Source: Bin87 sp965115825 (GTDB taxonomy: Bacteria > Chloroflexota > Dehalococcoidia > Lucifugimonadales > UBA3495). Taken from it: a stretch of DNA of 64,000 nucleotides. The translations under genes and the position numbers were made by a program. Where the stretch lies: NCBI GenBank assembly GCA_965115825.1, contig OZ220464.1, positions 1,116,001-1,180,000 on the forward strand, in the 5' to 3' direction. Below, in pieces: positions 49,888 through 58,952 of the stretch (within the stretch, counting starts at the first letter, position 1; every line of letters starts with the position of its first letter). The notes under the pieces are model-generated. The model searched no databases. It was not told where the DNA came from and saw nothing but the letters and a program-made list of their open reading frames with translations.

Positions 49888-50787
49888 GTGCTGCGGAACC
49901 GGATTTTGACTGCGCTGGTGGGGGTTCCCATCATGCTGGCGGCTGTCGGGTTCGGGCCGCCGTGGGTGACGATGCTGGCGGCGGCAGCGGCGGTAATCGG
50001 AGTTTGGGAAGCCTATCGGCTTTATCACGTGAAAAACGGCTACACGCCGGAGGGCGAGCCAGAAAGCAACGGCTCCGGAGGAGCAACGCTGCCGGCGCTG
50101 CTGGGCGGTGTCTGGGCAGTTGCGCTGATACTGGCGGGAGAGCTGGCAGCAAAGCCGGGAGATTTCGGGATAGCTGCGGCATCAATCAGCGTTGCCGGGG
50201 GCATTATTGGCGGGCTGTGGATGATTGCCGCCTGGCGCGGAGGCAGGCCGGTTGCGGCGGCAACATACCTGGCTGCTGCGCCGATGTATATTGGAGGCGG
50301 GCTAGCCTGCGCCGTCGCCCTGCGAGGGATTGGGTCGGCGGAGGCGGACGGACTGGGTGGGGTTGCGGCGGTTCCTGGCTTGTGGTGGCTGCTATTGGCC
50401 ATAGCGGCCGTGTACGCTGCGGATACCGGAGCCTACTCCGTGGGGCGGTTGATTGGCCGGCATCCGATGGCGCCCGGCATCAGCGCCGGCAAAACGTGGG
50501 AAGGAGCGGGCGGCGGAATGATGGGCGCGGTGATTGGGGCGACGGCGCTGGGGGCGCTATCGCTGCTATCGCTGGAAGTCTGGCAAGCGGCGGGCATTGG
50601 TGTTATTTTAGGAATTGTATCGCCGGCGGGCGACCTATTGGAGTCAAAAGTGAAACGCTGGGCAGGTGTGAAGGATTCGGGCAGGCTTTTTCCGGGCCAT
50701 GGCGGGATGTTGGATCGCCTGGACAGCCTGTTGCCTTCGTTCATTGTGGTGTACATCATGGCGGCGTATTCGGCCGCTGGGAACTAA
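49888..50787 (+). CDS. cdsA: Phosphatidate cytidylyltransferase
   Basis: Integral membrane enzyme forming CDP-diacylglycerol from CTP and phosphatidic acid, the branch point of phospholipid synthesis. 299 residues with about eight hydrophobic helices. The signature near the C-terminus is complete: ESKVKRWAGVKDSGRLFPGH followed by GGMLDRLDS. A GTG start at 49888 lies 3 bp after uppS. Confidence 0.95.
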   Translation: MLRNRILTALVGVPIMLAAVGFGPPWVTMLAAAAAVIGVWEAYRLYHVKNGYTPEGEPESNGSGGATLPALLGGVWAVALILAGELAAKPGDFGIAAASISVAGGIIGGLWMIAAWRGGRPVAAATYLAAAPMYIGGGLACAVALRGIGSAEADGLGGVAAVPGLWWLLLAIAAVYAADTGAYSVGRLIGRHPMAPGISAGKTWEGAGGGMMGAVIGATALGALSLLSLEVWQAAGIGVILGIVSPAGDLLESKVKRWAGVKDSGRLFPGHGGMLDRLDSLLPSFIVVYIMAAYSAAGN

Positions 50788-50807
50788 CCGGCGCGGACAT
50801 TATCAAT

Positions 50808-51935
50808 ATGCGACAGATCGTGATATTAGGTTCAACCGGCTCCATCGGACGGCAGACGCTGGACATAGTGCGGGCATTTCCCGGCGAGTTTGAGGTGGTC
50901 GGGCTGACCGCTGGCAACAACGTTGACTTGCTGATGGAGCAGATGGCAGAGTTCAAGCCGCGCTATGTGTGGTGCAACGCAGGGCTGCCGTCTCTGCCGG
51001 CAGGCGTGGGGCTGATGGCGATGGACGAAATGGCAACGCTGCCGGAGGTTGACCAGGTAGTGGTGGCGTTGATGGGGGCGGTGGGGCTGTGGCCCACGCT
51101 GAACGCGCTGAGAGCTGGCAAGCAGGTAGCGTTGTCCAACAAGGAACCCATCGTGATGGCCGGGGAAATGCTGAAGGCGGCGGAGGCAGAAAGCGACGGC
51201 GTCATCCTGCCGGTGGACAGTGAACCAAGCGCAATCTGGCAGTGCCTGCAAGGTGAGGATAATCACATTCGCCGGCTGATGATTACGGCAAGCGGCGGGC
51301 CGTTCCGCCGCACGCCTTTGGAGGAACTGGATTCGGTTACGCCGGAGCAGGCGCTGCGGCATCCCACCTGGCGGATGGGCGACAAGATTACCATTGACTC
51401 GGCTACGCTGATGAACAAGGCTTTTGAGGTCATTGAGTCGCACTGGCTGTTTTCGGTGCCGTGGGAGAACATTGCCGTGGTGGTGCATCCGCAGAGTACG
51501 ATTCACTCTATGGTGGAATTTGACGACGGCTCGGTGAAAGCGCAGCTGGGGCCGCCCAATATGCGGCTGCCGATTCAGTATGCGCTGTTTTATCCCAAGC
51601 GGTTCGCCAACGATGAGATTCCACGCCTGGACATTGGAGTACCCTGGTCGCTGGACTTCGAGCCGTTGGAGCCGAAGCGTTACCCTTGCTTCGACTTGGC
51701 AATATCGGCGGCGCGCGCCGGTGGAACAGGGCCGGCAGCGTTGAGCGCTGCGGATGAGGTGGCGGTGGAGGCTTTTCTAAAAGGCAGAATCGGATTTACC
51801 GGCATTTACCGGATGGTGGAGCAGGTGCTGGCCGAGCATGACAACCATCCAGAACCGAGCCCGGAGGCAATTCGGGCTGCTGACCAGTGGGCCAACGTCA
51901 GGGCTCGTGAGCTGGCCGGCCTTCCTGCGGCCTGA
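50808..51935 (+). CDS. dxr: 1-deoxy-D-xylulose 5-phosphate reductoisomerase
   Basis: Second step of the non-mevalonate isoprenoid pathway (DXP to MEP, NADPH). 375 residues: NADPH-binding ILGSTGSIGRQTLDIVRAF, LSNKEPIVMAGEM, VDSEPSAIWQCL (metal and substrate site; family usually D-S-E-H-x-A-I-x-Q), ITASGGPFR, HPTWRMGDKITIDSATLMNK. Pro replaces the usual His in the DSEH motif (V-D-S-E-P). The ATG at 50808 is the canonical start; the open frame extends further upstream but there it overlaps cdsA out of frame. It supplies IPP for uppS next door. Confidence 0.95.
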   Translation: MRQIVILGSTGSIGRQTLDIVRAFPGEFEVVGLTAGNNVDLLMEQMAEFKPRYVWCNAGLPSLPAGVGLMAMDEMATLPEVDQVVVALMGAVGLWPTLNALRAGKQVALSNKEPIVMAGEMLKAAEAESDGVILPVDSEPSAIWQCLQGEDNHIRRLMITASGGPFRRTPLEELDSVTPEQALRHPTWRMGDKITIDSATLMNKAFEVIESHWLFSVPWENIAVVVHPQSTIHSMVEFDDGSVKAQLGPPNMRLPIQYALFYPKRFANDEIPRLDIGVPWSLDFEPLEPKRYPCFDLAISAARAGGTGPAALSAADEVAVEAFLKGRIGFTGIYRMVEQVLAEHDNHPEPSPEAIRAADQWANVRARELAGLPAA

Positions 51936-51946
51936 GGGCAACGAAT

Positions 51947-53266
51947 ATGGACAGTGTGCTGATTGCCGTCGCGTCCTTTTTCCCGATGCTGGTGCTGCTG
52001 GTGGTAGTGCATGAGCTGGGGCATTTCTGGACTGCCAGGTTTTTCGGCGTCAAGACGTTGGAGTTCGGCGTGGGGTATCCCCCTCGGGCTTTCGGCGTTT
52101 ATACGGGACGCACGGAGACGTTACTGACTGCCATGACGGTGTGTCTCAACGGTTCGTTGGGAGCAATCCAACCGGGGCAGGTGGTGCGCGTTCTGTCGGG
52201 TGAAACCGATGACGGAAGGCTGACAGCGAGGTACGTTGAGCTGCGCGGGGTGGATTCCGACACGCAGCGCAGTCTAGACGACGTGGCCAGCGATGAGTAC
52301 TTGCAGCACGAGGGCAAAGTGCGGGAAGTGCATTCCGACCGCATCGTGCTGGCCGACATGATTTACTCGCTTAACTGGCTGCCGCTGGGTGGTTTCGTGC
52401 GTTTGTCGGGGGAGAACAATCCGGCGGCGCCGCAGAGTCTGGCTCGGTGCAGCGTGGGCAAACGCGCCATCGTGCTGGTCGCCGGCTCGGCGATGAATGC
52501 GCTGTTTCCTATTGTGGCTTTTGCCATTATGGCGATGGTTCCGCATACGGAGTGGGTGGGCGGAGCGGTACAAATCACGGAGGTGGCACCCGACTCGCCG
52601 GCCGCCGCGGCCGGATTGTTGCCCGGCGACTTAGTATTGGCCGTGGGGGATAAGCCGCTGGAGTCATCGCATATGCTGTGGCAGGAGGCAAGGCTGGCGG
52701 CCGGCACGGAGATGACTTGGGTTATTGAGCGGGACGGGCAGCAGCGGATTATGCAAATCGTGCCGCGGGAGAATCCGCCGCAGGGTCAGGGCGCGGTGGG
52801 CGTCAGGATTGACATGGTGGGACAGGAGGCGGAACGTCGGTCGGAGCCGCCCTGGGTTGCGCTGCGTCTGGGGGTAACGGAAACGTGGGATATGCTGAAG
52901 CGCATTGGGCAGGAAGTGCGCGGCTGGTTCGGGGGCGGCAGGGGGCCAGAACTAAGCGGGCCTATCGGCATTGCGCAGATTGCGGGCGAAGTTACCCGCG
53001 CAGGAGGGTTTCAAGGCTGGATGGTGGTTGCCATCCTGTTGAGCATCAACCTGGCGGTGCTGAACATTCTGCCGATACCGATGCTGGATGGCGGGCGGCT
53101 GCTGTTCGTAGCCATAGAGTGGGCGCGCGGCGGGAAGCGAGTGCCGTCAAACAAAGAGGGTCTGGTGCATTTGATAGGCTTCATTATGATAATTGCGCTG
53201 GTAATTGCGCTATCCGCCCAGGATATCATTCGGCTGGCTCAGGGTGTCAGCCCCCTGGGCGGATAG
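51947..53266 (+). CDS. rseP: Site-2 protease, RseP/RIP family zinc metalloprotease
   Basis: Intramembrane protease that cleaves anti-sigma factors or remnant signal peptides. 439 residues: VVVHELGHFWTARFFG (zinc HExxH, about 21-36), a PDZ domain with ITEVAPDSPAAAAGLLPGD (about 210-228), and NILPIPMLDGGRLLFVAIEW with the third zinc ligand. Between the HELGH helix and the conserved LPLGGFVRLSGE there is an insertion of about 85 residues (from TLLTAMTVCLNGSLG to VLADMIYSLN) that E. coli RseP lacks. Starts 11 bp after dxr. Confidence 0.93.
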   Translation: MDSVLIAVASFFPMLVLLVVVHELGHFWTARFFGVKTLEFGVGYPPRAFGVYTGRTETLLTAMTVCLNGSLGAIQPGQVVRVLSGETDDGRLTARYVELRGVDSDTQRSLDDVASDEYLQHEGKVREVHSDRIVLADMIYSLNWLPLGGFVRLSGENNPAAPQSLARCSVGKRAIVLVAGSAMNALFPIVAFAIMAMVPHTEWVGGAVQITEVAPDSPAAAAGLLPGDLVLAVGDKPLESSHMLWQEARLAAGTEMTWVIERDGQQRIMQIVPRENPPQGQGAVGVRIDMVGQEAERRSEPPWVALRLGVTETWDMLKRIGQEVRGWFGGGRGPELSGPIGIAQIAGEVTRAGGFQGWMVVAILLSINLAVLNILPIPMLDGGRLLFVAIEWARGGKRVPSNKEGLVHLIGFIMIIALVIALSAQDIIRLAQGVSPLGG

Positions 53267-53470
53267 ACGGTGGACAATGGGGGCGACAGCCGGCTGGGAT
53301 GGCGGTTCTTTGACGGAGCGGTATCAATCAGCGTCAGCATGCTGCTGGCGGCGCTGTAGCATGACTGCGCCGGCTGTGCAGGGCTGCCGATTCTGGGCTA
53401 TTGGCACCGACTGACGGATTGGGAAGCCGGCGTTATAATAGTAGCGACGATACTGCTGTTCCCTACGGGG

Positions 53471-53692
53471 ATGTTGCTTTATGGAGGGGCCAAGGTGTTT
53501 TTCGCAGCCAGAGAAGCGGTACGCAGGGAATTTCGGGAAAGAGGCCGTCAAGAGGGTCTCAAGGCGGGTCAGAAGACGGAACGGGAGCGTATCAGGCGGC
53601 GGTTTGCGGAGCAGGGCATCGTCCTGACGCCAGAGATGTCCCAAATTCTGGATGACGATATCACCCAAAACGGCTCACAGTCCCGCTCCTGA
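53471..53692 (+). CDS. Short TM/coiled-coil protein, relative of the 3467 gene
   Basis: 73 residues from ATG 53471: end of a hydrophobic helix (MLLYGGAKVFFAAREAV), then a charged coil (EFRERGRQEGLKAGQKTERE) and a conserved-looking tail (FAEQGIVLTPEMSQIL). The reading frame is open about 35 codons further upstream and there encodes the rest of a helix (DWEAGVIIVATILLFPTG) but contains no standard start codon after the TAG at about 53358. The ancestral gene was probably longer. Plan resembles the 3467 protein. Function unknown. Confidence 0.5.
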   Translation: MLLYGGAKVFFAAREAVRREFRERGRQEGLKAGQKTERERIRRRFAEQGIVLTPEMSQILDDDITQNGSQSRS

Positions 53693-53764
53693 CAGAGGAA
53701 CGCTGCTATAATATCCTACGCAACACATTACCCACGCATCTACGCCACAAGGACGCAATTTAAT

Positions 53765-54586
53765 ATGGTCGCTACTACCACGTACTCGTGCATCAACACC
53801 GAAATCGTAGACCGTCCGACTATGATGGGTCGGAGCGAAGTCGAAACCCACATCGGCGTGGTTACGCTGAATCGCCCTGAAGTGCTGAATGCGCTGAACC
53901 TGCAACTGGTGCGCGAACTGGATCAAGCCATCACCGACTATGAAGCCGACGATAGCGTGGGAGCGGTGATAATCACCGGGGCCGGCGAGCGGGCTTTTTC
54001 CGCCGGCGCCGACATTCATGAAAACCGGGAGCTGTCTCTGGAAGAGCGAGAAGCCGGGCAGGCCGAGCGCGCCGAATATACCTGGCATCTGCACACCAGC
54101 AGCAAGCCCATCATCGGCGCGGTCAATGGACTATGCTATGGTGGAGGCACGGTGCTGGCCACCAGCCTAGACTTTTTGGTGGGCTGCGAGAAGTCCAGCT
54201 TTAGGTTCCTGGCGGTGAATTACGGTCAGATGAACGCTACCTGGAGCCTGCCGCAGCTGGTGGGCATCAACCGGGCCAAAGAGCTGCTGCTGAGCGGGCG
54301 GGAAGTTCTTGCCGATGAAGCCTATCACATAGGCCTCATTAACCACCTGATACCATCTGAGGAGTTGATGGAGCGCACGCTGGACATTGCCGCCGGCATC
54401 GCCCGCAACCGCGTTGAAGGGCTGGCGAACATCAAGCAGTTGCTGATAGAGCACTCCGGGCTGCCGATTGAAGAGCAGTTTCGCAATGAAATAGAAGGGC
54501 GTACCGGGCGGTTTAAGGGGCTGTCGGTGGAAGATGGGTTCTCCGACTTTCTGGCCCGGAAAGGCCGCAAGCCGCGCGCCGGCTGA
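53765..54586 (+). CDS. Enoyl-CoA hydratase/isomerase family protein
   Basis: 273-residue crotonase-fold enzyme. IGVVTLNRPEVLNALNLQLV opens the core; oxyanion-hole segments are AFSAGADIHE and VNGLCYGGGTVLATSLDF. The first catalytic Glu position of hydratases (near GGGTVL) is not the usual Glu, and the second lies in the Asn-Tyr-Gly segment FLAVNYGQMNATWSLPQLVG, so the reaction may be isomerisation or hydrolysis and not simple hydration. An N-terminal extension of about 25 residues is unusual. A TATAAT lies at 53707-53712. The stop overlaps the next start (TGATG). Confidence 0.85.
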   Translation: MVATTTYSCINTEIVDRPTMMGRSEVETHIGVVTLNRPEVLNALNLQLVRELDQAITDYEADDSVGAVIITGAGERAFSAGADIHENRELSLEEREAGQAERAEYTWHLHTSSKPIIGAVNGLCYGGGTVLATSLDFLVGCEKSSFRFLAVNYGQMNATWSLPQLVGINRAKELLLSGREVLADEAYHIGLINHLIPSEELMERTLDIAAGIARNRVEGLANIKQLLIEHSGLPIEEQFRNEIEGRTGRFKGLSVEDGFSDFLARKGRKPRAG

Positions 54587-56084
54587 TGTTTGGGCCGGTG
54601 CGACAGGCTGGTAGAATGGCGGGTTTTGTTGAACTAATCAGCAGTAAGGCGAGGTATTCTCTCGCTGCGCTGCTGATTCCGGTCATTGGTTGCGTAGCCC
54701 CCCCCCCCCCCCCGACGTTAATGCCACTGTGGACGTCCGGGTCAGTCAGGGCGTCCAAACGGCGATGGCAAATATGCCAACGGCTACGTTGGCACCAACC
54801 ATGGCTTCGACTATTACGCCGTCGCCGAAGCCTACGGCTACCCTTACGCCAGCTCCTACGGATACACCGCTTCCCGCCCTTACGCCGGCTCCCACTGCGA
54901 CGCTACCGCCCACTTATACTCCGCAGCCTACCGCTACACCGTCCACTGCTGATTGGAGCCGGCGACTGAAACCGTGGGTGGCACTTGTTGACAACGGCCA
55001 AAGGCGCGGAGCCGGGTTCTTTATTCAGGATCCGTCTGACCAGTCACAATGGTATGTGGTTACTAACGCCCATGTGGTGGATTCCAGCCGGAGCGTCCGA
55101 GTAAGCATGGAGTTGGACGATGTGCCCGCTTTGAAAGAGGTGAGCGTGCTTGGCGTCGATGAATATGCCGACGTAGCTCTGCTTGACGCAAGCCCGGATG
55201 ACTTTGACTTCAGCCGGACCAGTTGGGACGACGGCCTTGCATATCTGAACCAGGAAGGTCATGGGGTTAGAGCCTCTGCGGATGCCCAATTGGGGTCGGA
55301 AGTAGTGGCGGCAGGTTTTCCGAAAGGCGGAGGCGGCTTGAGCGTCACCAGTGGCTTGGTCTCATCCACAGAGGTACGAATAGACGATGTGCATTGGATT
55401 AAGACTGACGCGGCGCTAAACCCCGGCAACAGCGGCGGCCCCTTGGTAACCTTCAGCGGTGAAATCATCGGCATGATCACCTGGAGACGGGGCGACTTGG
55501 AGAATGTGGGTTATGCGTTATCCATAGCCGAAATTCATACCAGGCTCTCTTCACTTGCCAACGGACGAAGCAAAAGGTTGTCGACCCCGACGCCAACCCG
55601 TCCTTATCTATCTCCGGATTGGTTTTTTGCCCAATTTACGTGGTACGAAGACGGTAATGTTCGGTATGCTACCAATGCAGTCGGATCTCCCTGTGTTGAT
55701 CGCGCATGGGCATCGGGAGATGGCTACTACTGGCATGAGGACTGTGAGGTCATAGGCCAATGGGTAAAGGGGCGAGTCGTAGTCAGGTATGGCGGCAAGT
55801 ACCATAGAGTCAAGGCGATTGAATTGAAGCGACAGCCGTATGAAAGTCGGAGTAAGGCTGTGCCAACGCCGACGCCGCTCCCGACGCTAACACCGACAGC
55901 GACAGCGATACCTGGACCTGATTGGCGTGAAGGGTGCGCCGAAATCGAGTGGTCGATAAACAGGGCCCGCAGCGCGGGGCACTCAGACAGGCAAATCAGG
56001 GCTGCGTTCGGGCGGGCCGGAATTAGCGAGGGTGAATTGAACGCTATGCTGCGATATTGCAACATCTGGGATTTAGGGTACTAG
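54586..56084 (+). CDS. Trypsin-like surface serine protease with lipoprotein signal, frame broken at poly-C
   Basis: Two frames make one protein. Frame A from ATG 54586 encodes a lipoprotein signal (SLAALLIPVIGC, lipobox V-I-G-C). At a run of 16 C (54698-54713) the frame shifts; frame B then encodes a Pro/Thr-rich stalk (TPTPT-like, about residues 30-95 counted from 54690), a trypsin-fold domain with His128 (VVTNAHVV), Asp161 (EYADVALLD) and Ser248 (GNSGGPLV), and a C-terminal region with four further Cys. Seventeen or 14 C would join them; with 16 the lipobox and the protease are out of frame. Without frame A the protease has only a TTG start at 54690 and no signal. Phase variation, programmed slippage or a sequencing error are possible. 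Confidence 0.75.
54698..54713 (+). repeat. Homopolymer of 16 C inside the surface protease gene
   Basis: The longest mononucleotide run I noticed in the window. It sits precisely between the lipoprotein signal and the mature protein, encoding a poly-Pro hinge, which is the typical position of a contingency tract. Confidence 0.9.
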
Positions 56085-56089
56085 GCGGG

Positions 56090-56521
56090 ATGTCGGCGCC
56101 AGGTTTCATCCCACCTACAGGCCGGCGTTCCGACGAGGCTGTTACTGCGCCGGACGGCTCGGAAGTGAGGCTGCTGCTGACGGACGAGCACGGCGCAACC
56201 CGTTGCAGCATGGTAGAGGTTAACATCGCGGCGGGAATGGCCAGCCGGCCGGTGCGTCATCGCGCCGTTGAAGAAGTCTGGTACGTAGTGGAGGGGACTG
56301 GCGCAGTCTGGCGCTGTCCGCCTGGGGCGTTGCCCGCTGATGTTGATTCAGTGGCGGTTGCCGTTGGCGACGCACTGACGATACCGGTTGGGTGGGCGTT
56401 CCAGTTTCGCGCCGAAGCGGACGTGGGGCTGCGCTTTATCTGCGTGACGATGCCACCTTGGCCGGGGATGGACGAGGCGGATGCAGTGGACGGAGGAGGA
56501 GCATGGCCGGCGACGCTTTAG
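56090..56521 (+). CDS. Cupin-domain protein
   Basis: 143-residue single cupin barrel. RPVRHRAVEEVWYVVEGTG gives the His-x3-Glu-type first cupin motif (H-R-A-V-E-E), and GDALTIPVGWAFQFRAE the second, with the usual His replaced. Metal binding may therefore be altered. I use ATG 56090, 5 bp after the protease stop, with GCGGGA upstream. Function unknown; cupins include isomerases, dioxygenases and sugar-binding regulators. Confidence 0.82.
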   Translation: MSAPGFIPPTGRRSDEAVTAPDGSEVRLLLTDEHGATRCSMVEVNIAAGMASRPVRHRAVEEVWYVVEGTGAVWRCPPGALPADVDSVAVAVGDALTIPVGWAFQFRAEADVGLRFICVTMPPWPGMDEADAVDGGGAWPATL

Positions 56522-56548
56522 TTGTCGGGAGAGTATCGTCCCACTGAG

Positions 56549-56785
56549 CTATCCGGGGCGGCGCACCTCGATGGTTTCGCCATCGGCCAGGGCGACGCGG
56601 CGGTACTGGATGCCCATCTTCAGCATCCAGTAGCCGAGGGTAGCCGGGCTGACTCCCAGTTGGGTGGCCGCGCGGCTCATCCCCACTTCGTTGACCAAGT
56701 GCGGCACCAGGCTTTCCAGGGGCTGCCCATGCTTTTCTTCCACGTTGCGCATTAGCTTGGTCTTTTTAATTCGCTGCGTCGCCAT
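56549..56785 (-). CDS. Small helix-turn-helix protein
   Basis: 78 residues. LVPHLVNEVGMSRAATQLGV and SPATLGYWMLKMGIQYRRVA form a helix-turn-helix (Fis-like or resolvase-like) in which GMSRAATQLGVSPATLGYWM is the core. The N-terminus is basic (TQRIKKTKLMRNVEEKHG). DNA binding is very likely, target unknown. It converges with the cupin gene, 27 bp between stops. Confidence 0.75.
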   Translation of the reverse strand: MATQRIKKTKLMRNVEEKHGQPLESLVPHLVNEVGMSRAATQLGVSPATLGYWMLKMGIQYRRVALADGETIEVRRPG

Positions 56786-56949
56786 ATACCCTCTTTTTCT
56801 CGCAAATTATGCGGCGGCACGAGCGCGGGGCTCCTCAAAGGCGTGCCGCCGGCGCATTTCATTTTGAGACCATTTTACACCAGGCCACGGCCGCGGCACA
56901 CGTGATTTGCGCGCAATCTGTCATCATTTTTAGAAAATAACGGAAAAGG

Positions 56950-58044
56950 TCAGGATGTTGGCTCTCCGGTCAGGTCGGACACGCGGGGCATCACCTTTTC
57001 GGCAAGCAGGCGGGTTGAATGTTCCCAGGCGGCGTTGTTCTCCGATTGGTCGTACACGAGCATCAGCAGGCCGCCGAACCCGCCAACGTCGCCATAGAGT
57101 CGGCGGATTTTCTCTGCTACCGTGTCAGGGGAGCCAATGAGCCACAGGCGCTCGGCCATGTATTCGGCGTTGACGGCATCGTCGGGAACTGACTCATCGT
57201 GCTTGAAGACCTTCATCAGGTCAAATTCGCGGAAGAGGGGTAGGAGGTAGTCGGTCCATACCCGGCCAAGCATCCCGTTGAGGGCCAGGTCGCGGGCTTC
57301 GGCGTCAGTGTCCGCTACGTACACATCGCGCACGAGGCGCCAGTCGGCGCGGGAGGGAGTGCGGCCGGTGCGCTGGGCGCCTTCTTCGATAGCCTCCCAA
57401 TGGCTGCGGCAGTAGTCGTTATTGAGGGCCAGGCTCATGGGGATGAAACCGCGTTCGCCGGCAATCATCAGCGTGGGGGATCGGTAGCTGACCGACGCGA
57501 CGCCGATGGGTGGATGGGGTTGCTGGTAGGGACGCAGGAAGAACTCCAGGGAGCCGTACATCGGCTCGGGGATGTTGACGTTCCAGTACTTGCCTTTGTA
57601 TTCGAAGGGGCCGTCGTTCTGCCAGATTTTGAGGATGATGTCCAGGGACTCGCGGGTCATATCGCGGTGCTCGCCGTTGTTGCCGTCAACATTGAAGAGG
57701 GCCCAGTCGCTGGGGAGGCCGCTGGCGCCGACGCCGAAAAGGAAGCGGCCCTGGGAAATATGGTCGAGGTAAGCTACACGGTGGGCCAGTTCCGCAGGAT
57801 GATGAAAGGGCAGCAAGTGGGCGCCGGAGCCCAGTTTGATGCGTTTAGTCTTCATCAGCGCCTGGGCAATCAGCAGGTCGGGGGCGGGTATGGGTTCCCA
57901 AGGGGAGGTGAAGTGCTCGCCAATCCAGGCTTCGTCAAAGCCCAGCTCGTCGCACAGGGCCAGGTATTCCAAATCCCACCGGTGGGCGTCGTAGATGTTC
58001 CGCTCCGGGGGATGGGACGGCATCATAAACAGACCGTACTTCAT
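56950..58044 (-). CDS. Luciferase-like (LLM class) monooxygenase
   Basis: 364-residue TIM barrel. KYGLFMMPSHPPERNIYDA at the start, DEAWIGEHFTSPWEPIPAPD with the active-site His, KLGSGAHLLPFHHPAELAHR, GRFLFGVGASGLPSDWALF, and the end GSPDTVAEKIRRLYGDVG. It resembles limonene-monooxygenase-like FMN-dependent enzymes more than the 13394 paralogue. Needs an NADH:flavin reductase partner or F420. Divergent from fkpA-like gene. Substrate unknown. Confidence 0.9.
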   Translation of the reverse strand: MKYGLFMMPSHPPERNIYDAHRWDLEYLALCDELGFDEAWIGEHFTSPWEPIPAPDLLIAQALMKTKRIKLGSGAHLLPFHHPAELAHRVAYLDHISQGRFLFGVGASGLPSDWALFNVDGNNGEHRDMTRESLDIILKIWQNDGPFEYKGKYWNVNIPEPMYGSLEFFLRPYQQPHPPIGVASVSYRSPTLMIAGERGFIPMSLALNNDYCRSHWEAIEEGAQRTGRTPSRADWRLVRDVYVADTDAEARDLALNGMLGRVWTDYLLPLFREFDLMKVFKHDESVPDDAVNAEYMAERLWLIGSPDTVAEKIRRLYGDVGGFGGLLMLVYDQSENNAAWEHSTRLLAEKVMPRVSDLTGEPTS

Positions 58045-58189
58045 GGCTCTTTCCGCGACCTCCGTCCGTAATGGGGGCGCACTGCCGCGCCGGGGGTATT
58101 GCGTACCATACCATAAATCGGAGGGTCTGGGCGGGCGGCGGTTGGAGTCGTGTTATAGTGGCGTATCTCAAAAGAGCAAGGAGAATAAA

Positions 58190-58621
58190 TTGACGACAGC
58201 ACAAAGCGGCAGCCGGGTTCGCGTTCACTACACGGGTCGGCTGGACGATGGCGAAGTGTTTGATTCATCGGAGGGCGGGACGCCGTTGGCGTTCACCATT
58301 GGCGACGGCCAGGTGATACCGGGCTTTGAGAGCGGCGTGACGGGTATGGCAGTAGGGGACACCAGGACAGTGCGCATCCTCTGCGCGGACGCTTACGGAG
58401 AGCATCGGGAAGACGGGGTGATGGAGGTGCCTCGGGGGGAATTCCCGTCGGATATGCCCCTGGAAATCGGCTCCCGGGTGCAGGGGCAGCAGCAGAGCGG
58501 ACAGGTGGTTACCTTCACCATCATGGCAGCCAACGATGCGGTGGTTACGCTGGACGCCAACCATCCGCTGGCGGGGAAGGACTTGACGTTTGACTTGACG
58601 CTGGTGTCGATCGAGGGTTAG
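58190..58621 (+). CDS. FKBP-type peptidyl-prolyl isomerase, SlyD-like
   Basis: 143 residues. VRVHYTGRLDDGEVFDSSEG opens the FKBP core, followed by VIPGFESGVTGMAVGD and a SlyD-type insert-in-flap with YGEHREDGVMEVPRGEF; the core resumes at DANHPLAGKDLTFDLTLVSI. No His-rich metal tail, unlike E. coli SlyD. It starts at TTG 58190, with AAGGAGAA 6 bp upstream, so no ATG is needed. Cytoplasmic chaperone/prolyl isomerase. Confidence 0.92.
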   Translation: MTTAQSGSRVRVHYTGRLDDGEVFDSSEGGTPLAFTIGDGQVIPGFESGVTGMAVGDTRTVRILCADAYGEHREDGVMEVPRGEFPSDMPLEIGSRVQGQQQSGQVVTFTIMAANDAVVTLDANHPLAGKDLTFDLTLVSIEG

Positions 58622-58691
58622 GGGAGTCGCGCGCAAGCGGGAGGAACGGAAGCAAGCCAAGCAGGGTTTCCCAATAGCGCTACCCAAATGG

Positions 58692-58952
58692 GTGGAGCGT
58701 TGGCTTTGCTTGGTTCCGTTGCGGGAACGTTGGCTGCCGGCAATCGCTTTTTTAATCCCGCCGTTGACTGGCTTGACCACGGCGGCCCTGCATTCAGCTG
58801 CTGCCGACGAACCGGGTTTGAAGCCCCATGTTACGTATTTGAAGGGGTTGCTGGTGTATTTTTCGGTAGGCGTCGTTGCACTGCCGGTTGTCAGGGCCGT
58901 GTGGCTGGCTATTCGCTCCGCTTCTGATGATGAGGAATGCGGCGACGGGTAG
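58692..58952 (+). CDS. Small two-helix membrane protein, unknown function
   Basis: 86 residues from a GTG at 58692. Two hydrophobic segments (WLPAIAFLIPPLTGLTTAAL, about 14-33, and LLVYFSVGVVALPVVRAVWL, about 53-72) with a charged C-terminus. Not recognised. It overlaps the convergent gene by 44 bp, and its start context is weak, so it may be spurious. Confidence 0.4.
   Translation: MERWLCLVPLRERWLPAIAFLIPPLTGLTTAALHSAAADEPGLKPHVTYLKGLLVYFSVGVVALPVVRAVWLAIRSASDDEECGDG

Noticed and set aside
49962..51935. 657-codon frame, longer than dxr
   Set aside because: The first 280 codons are out of frame over cdsA; only the part from ATG 50808 is DXR.
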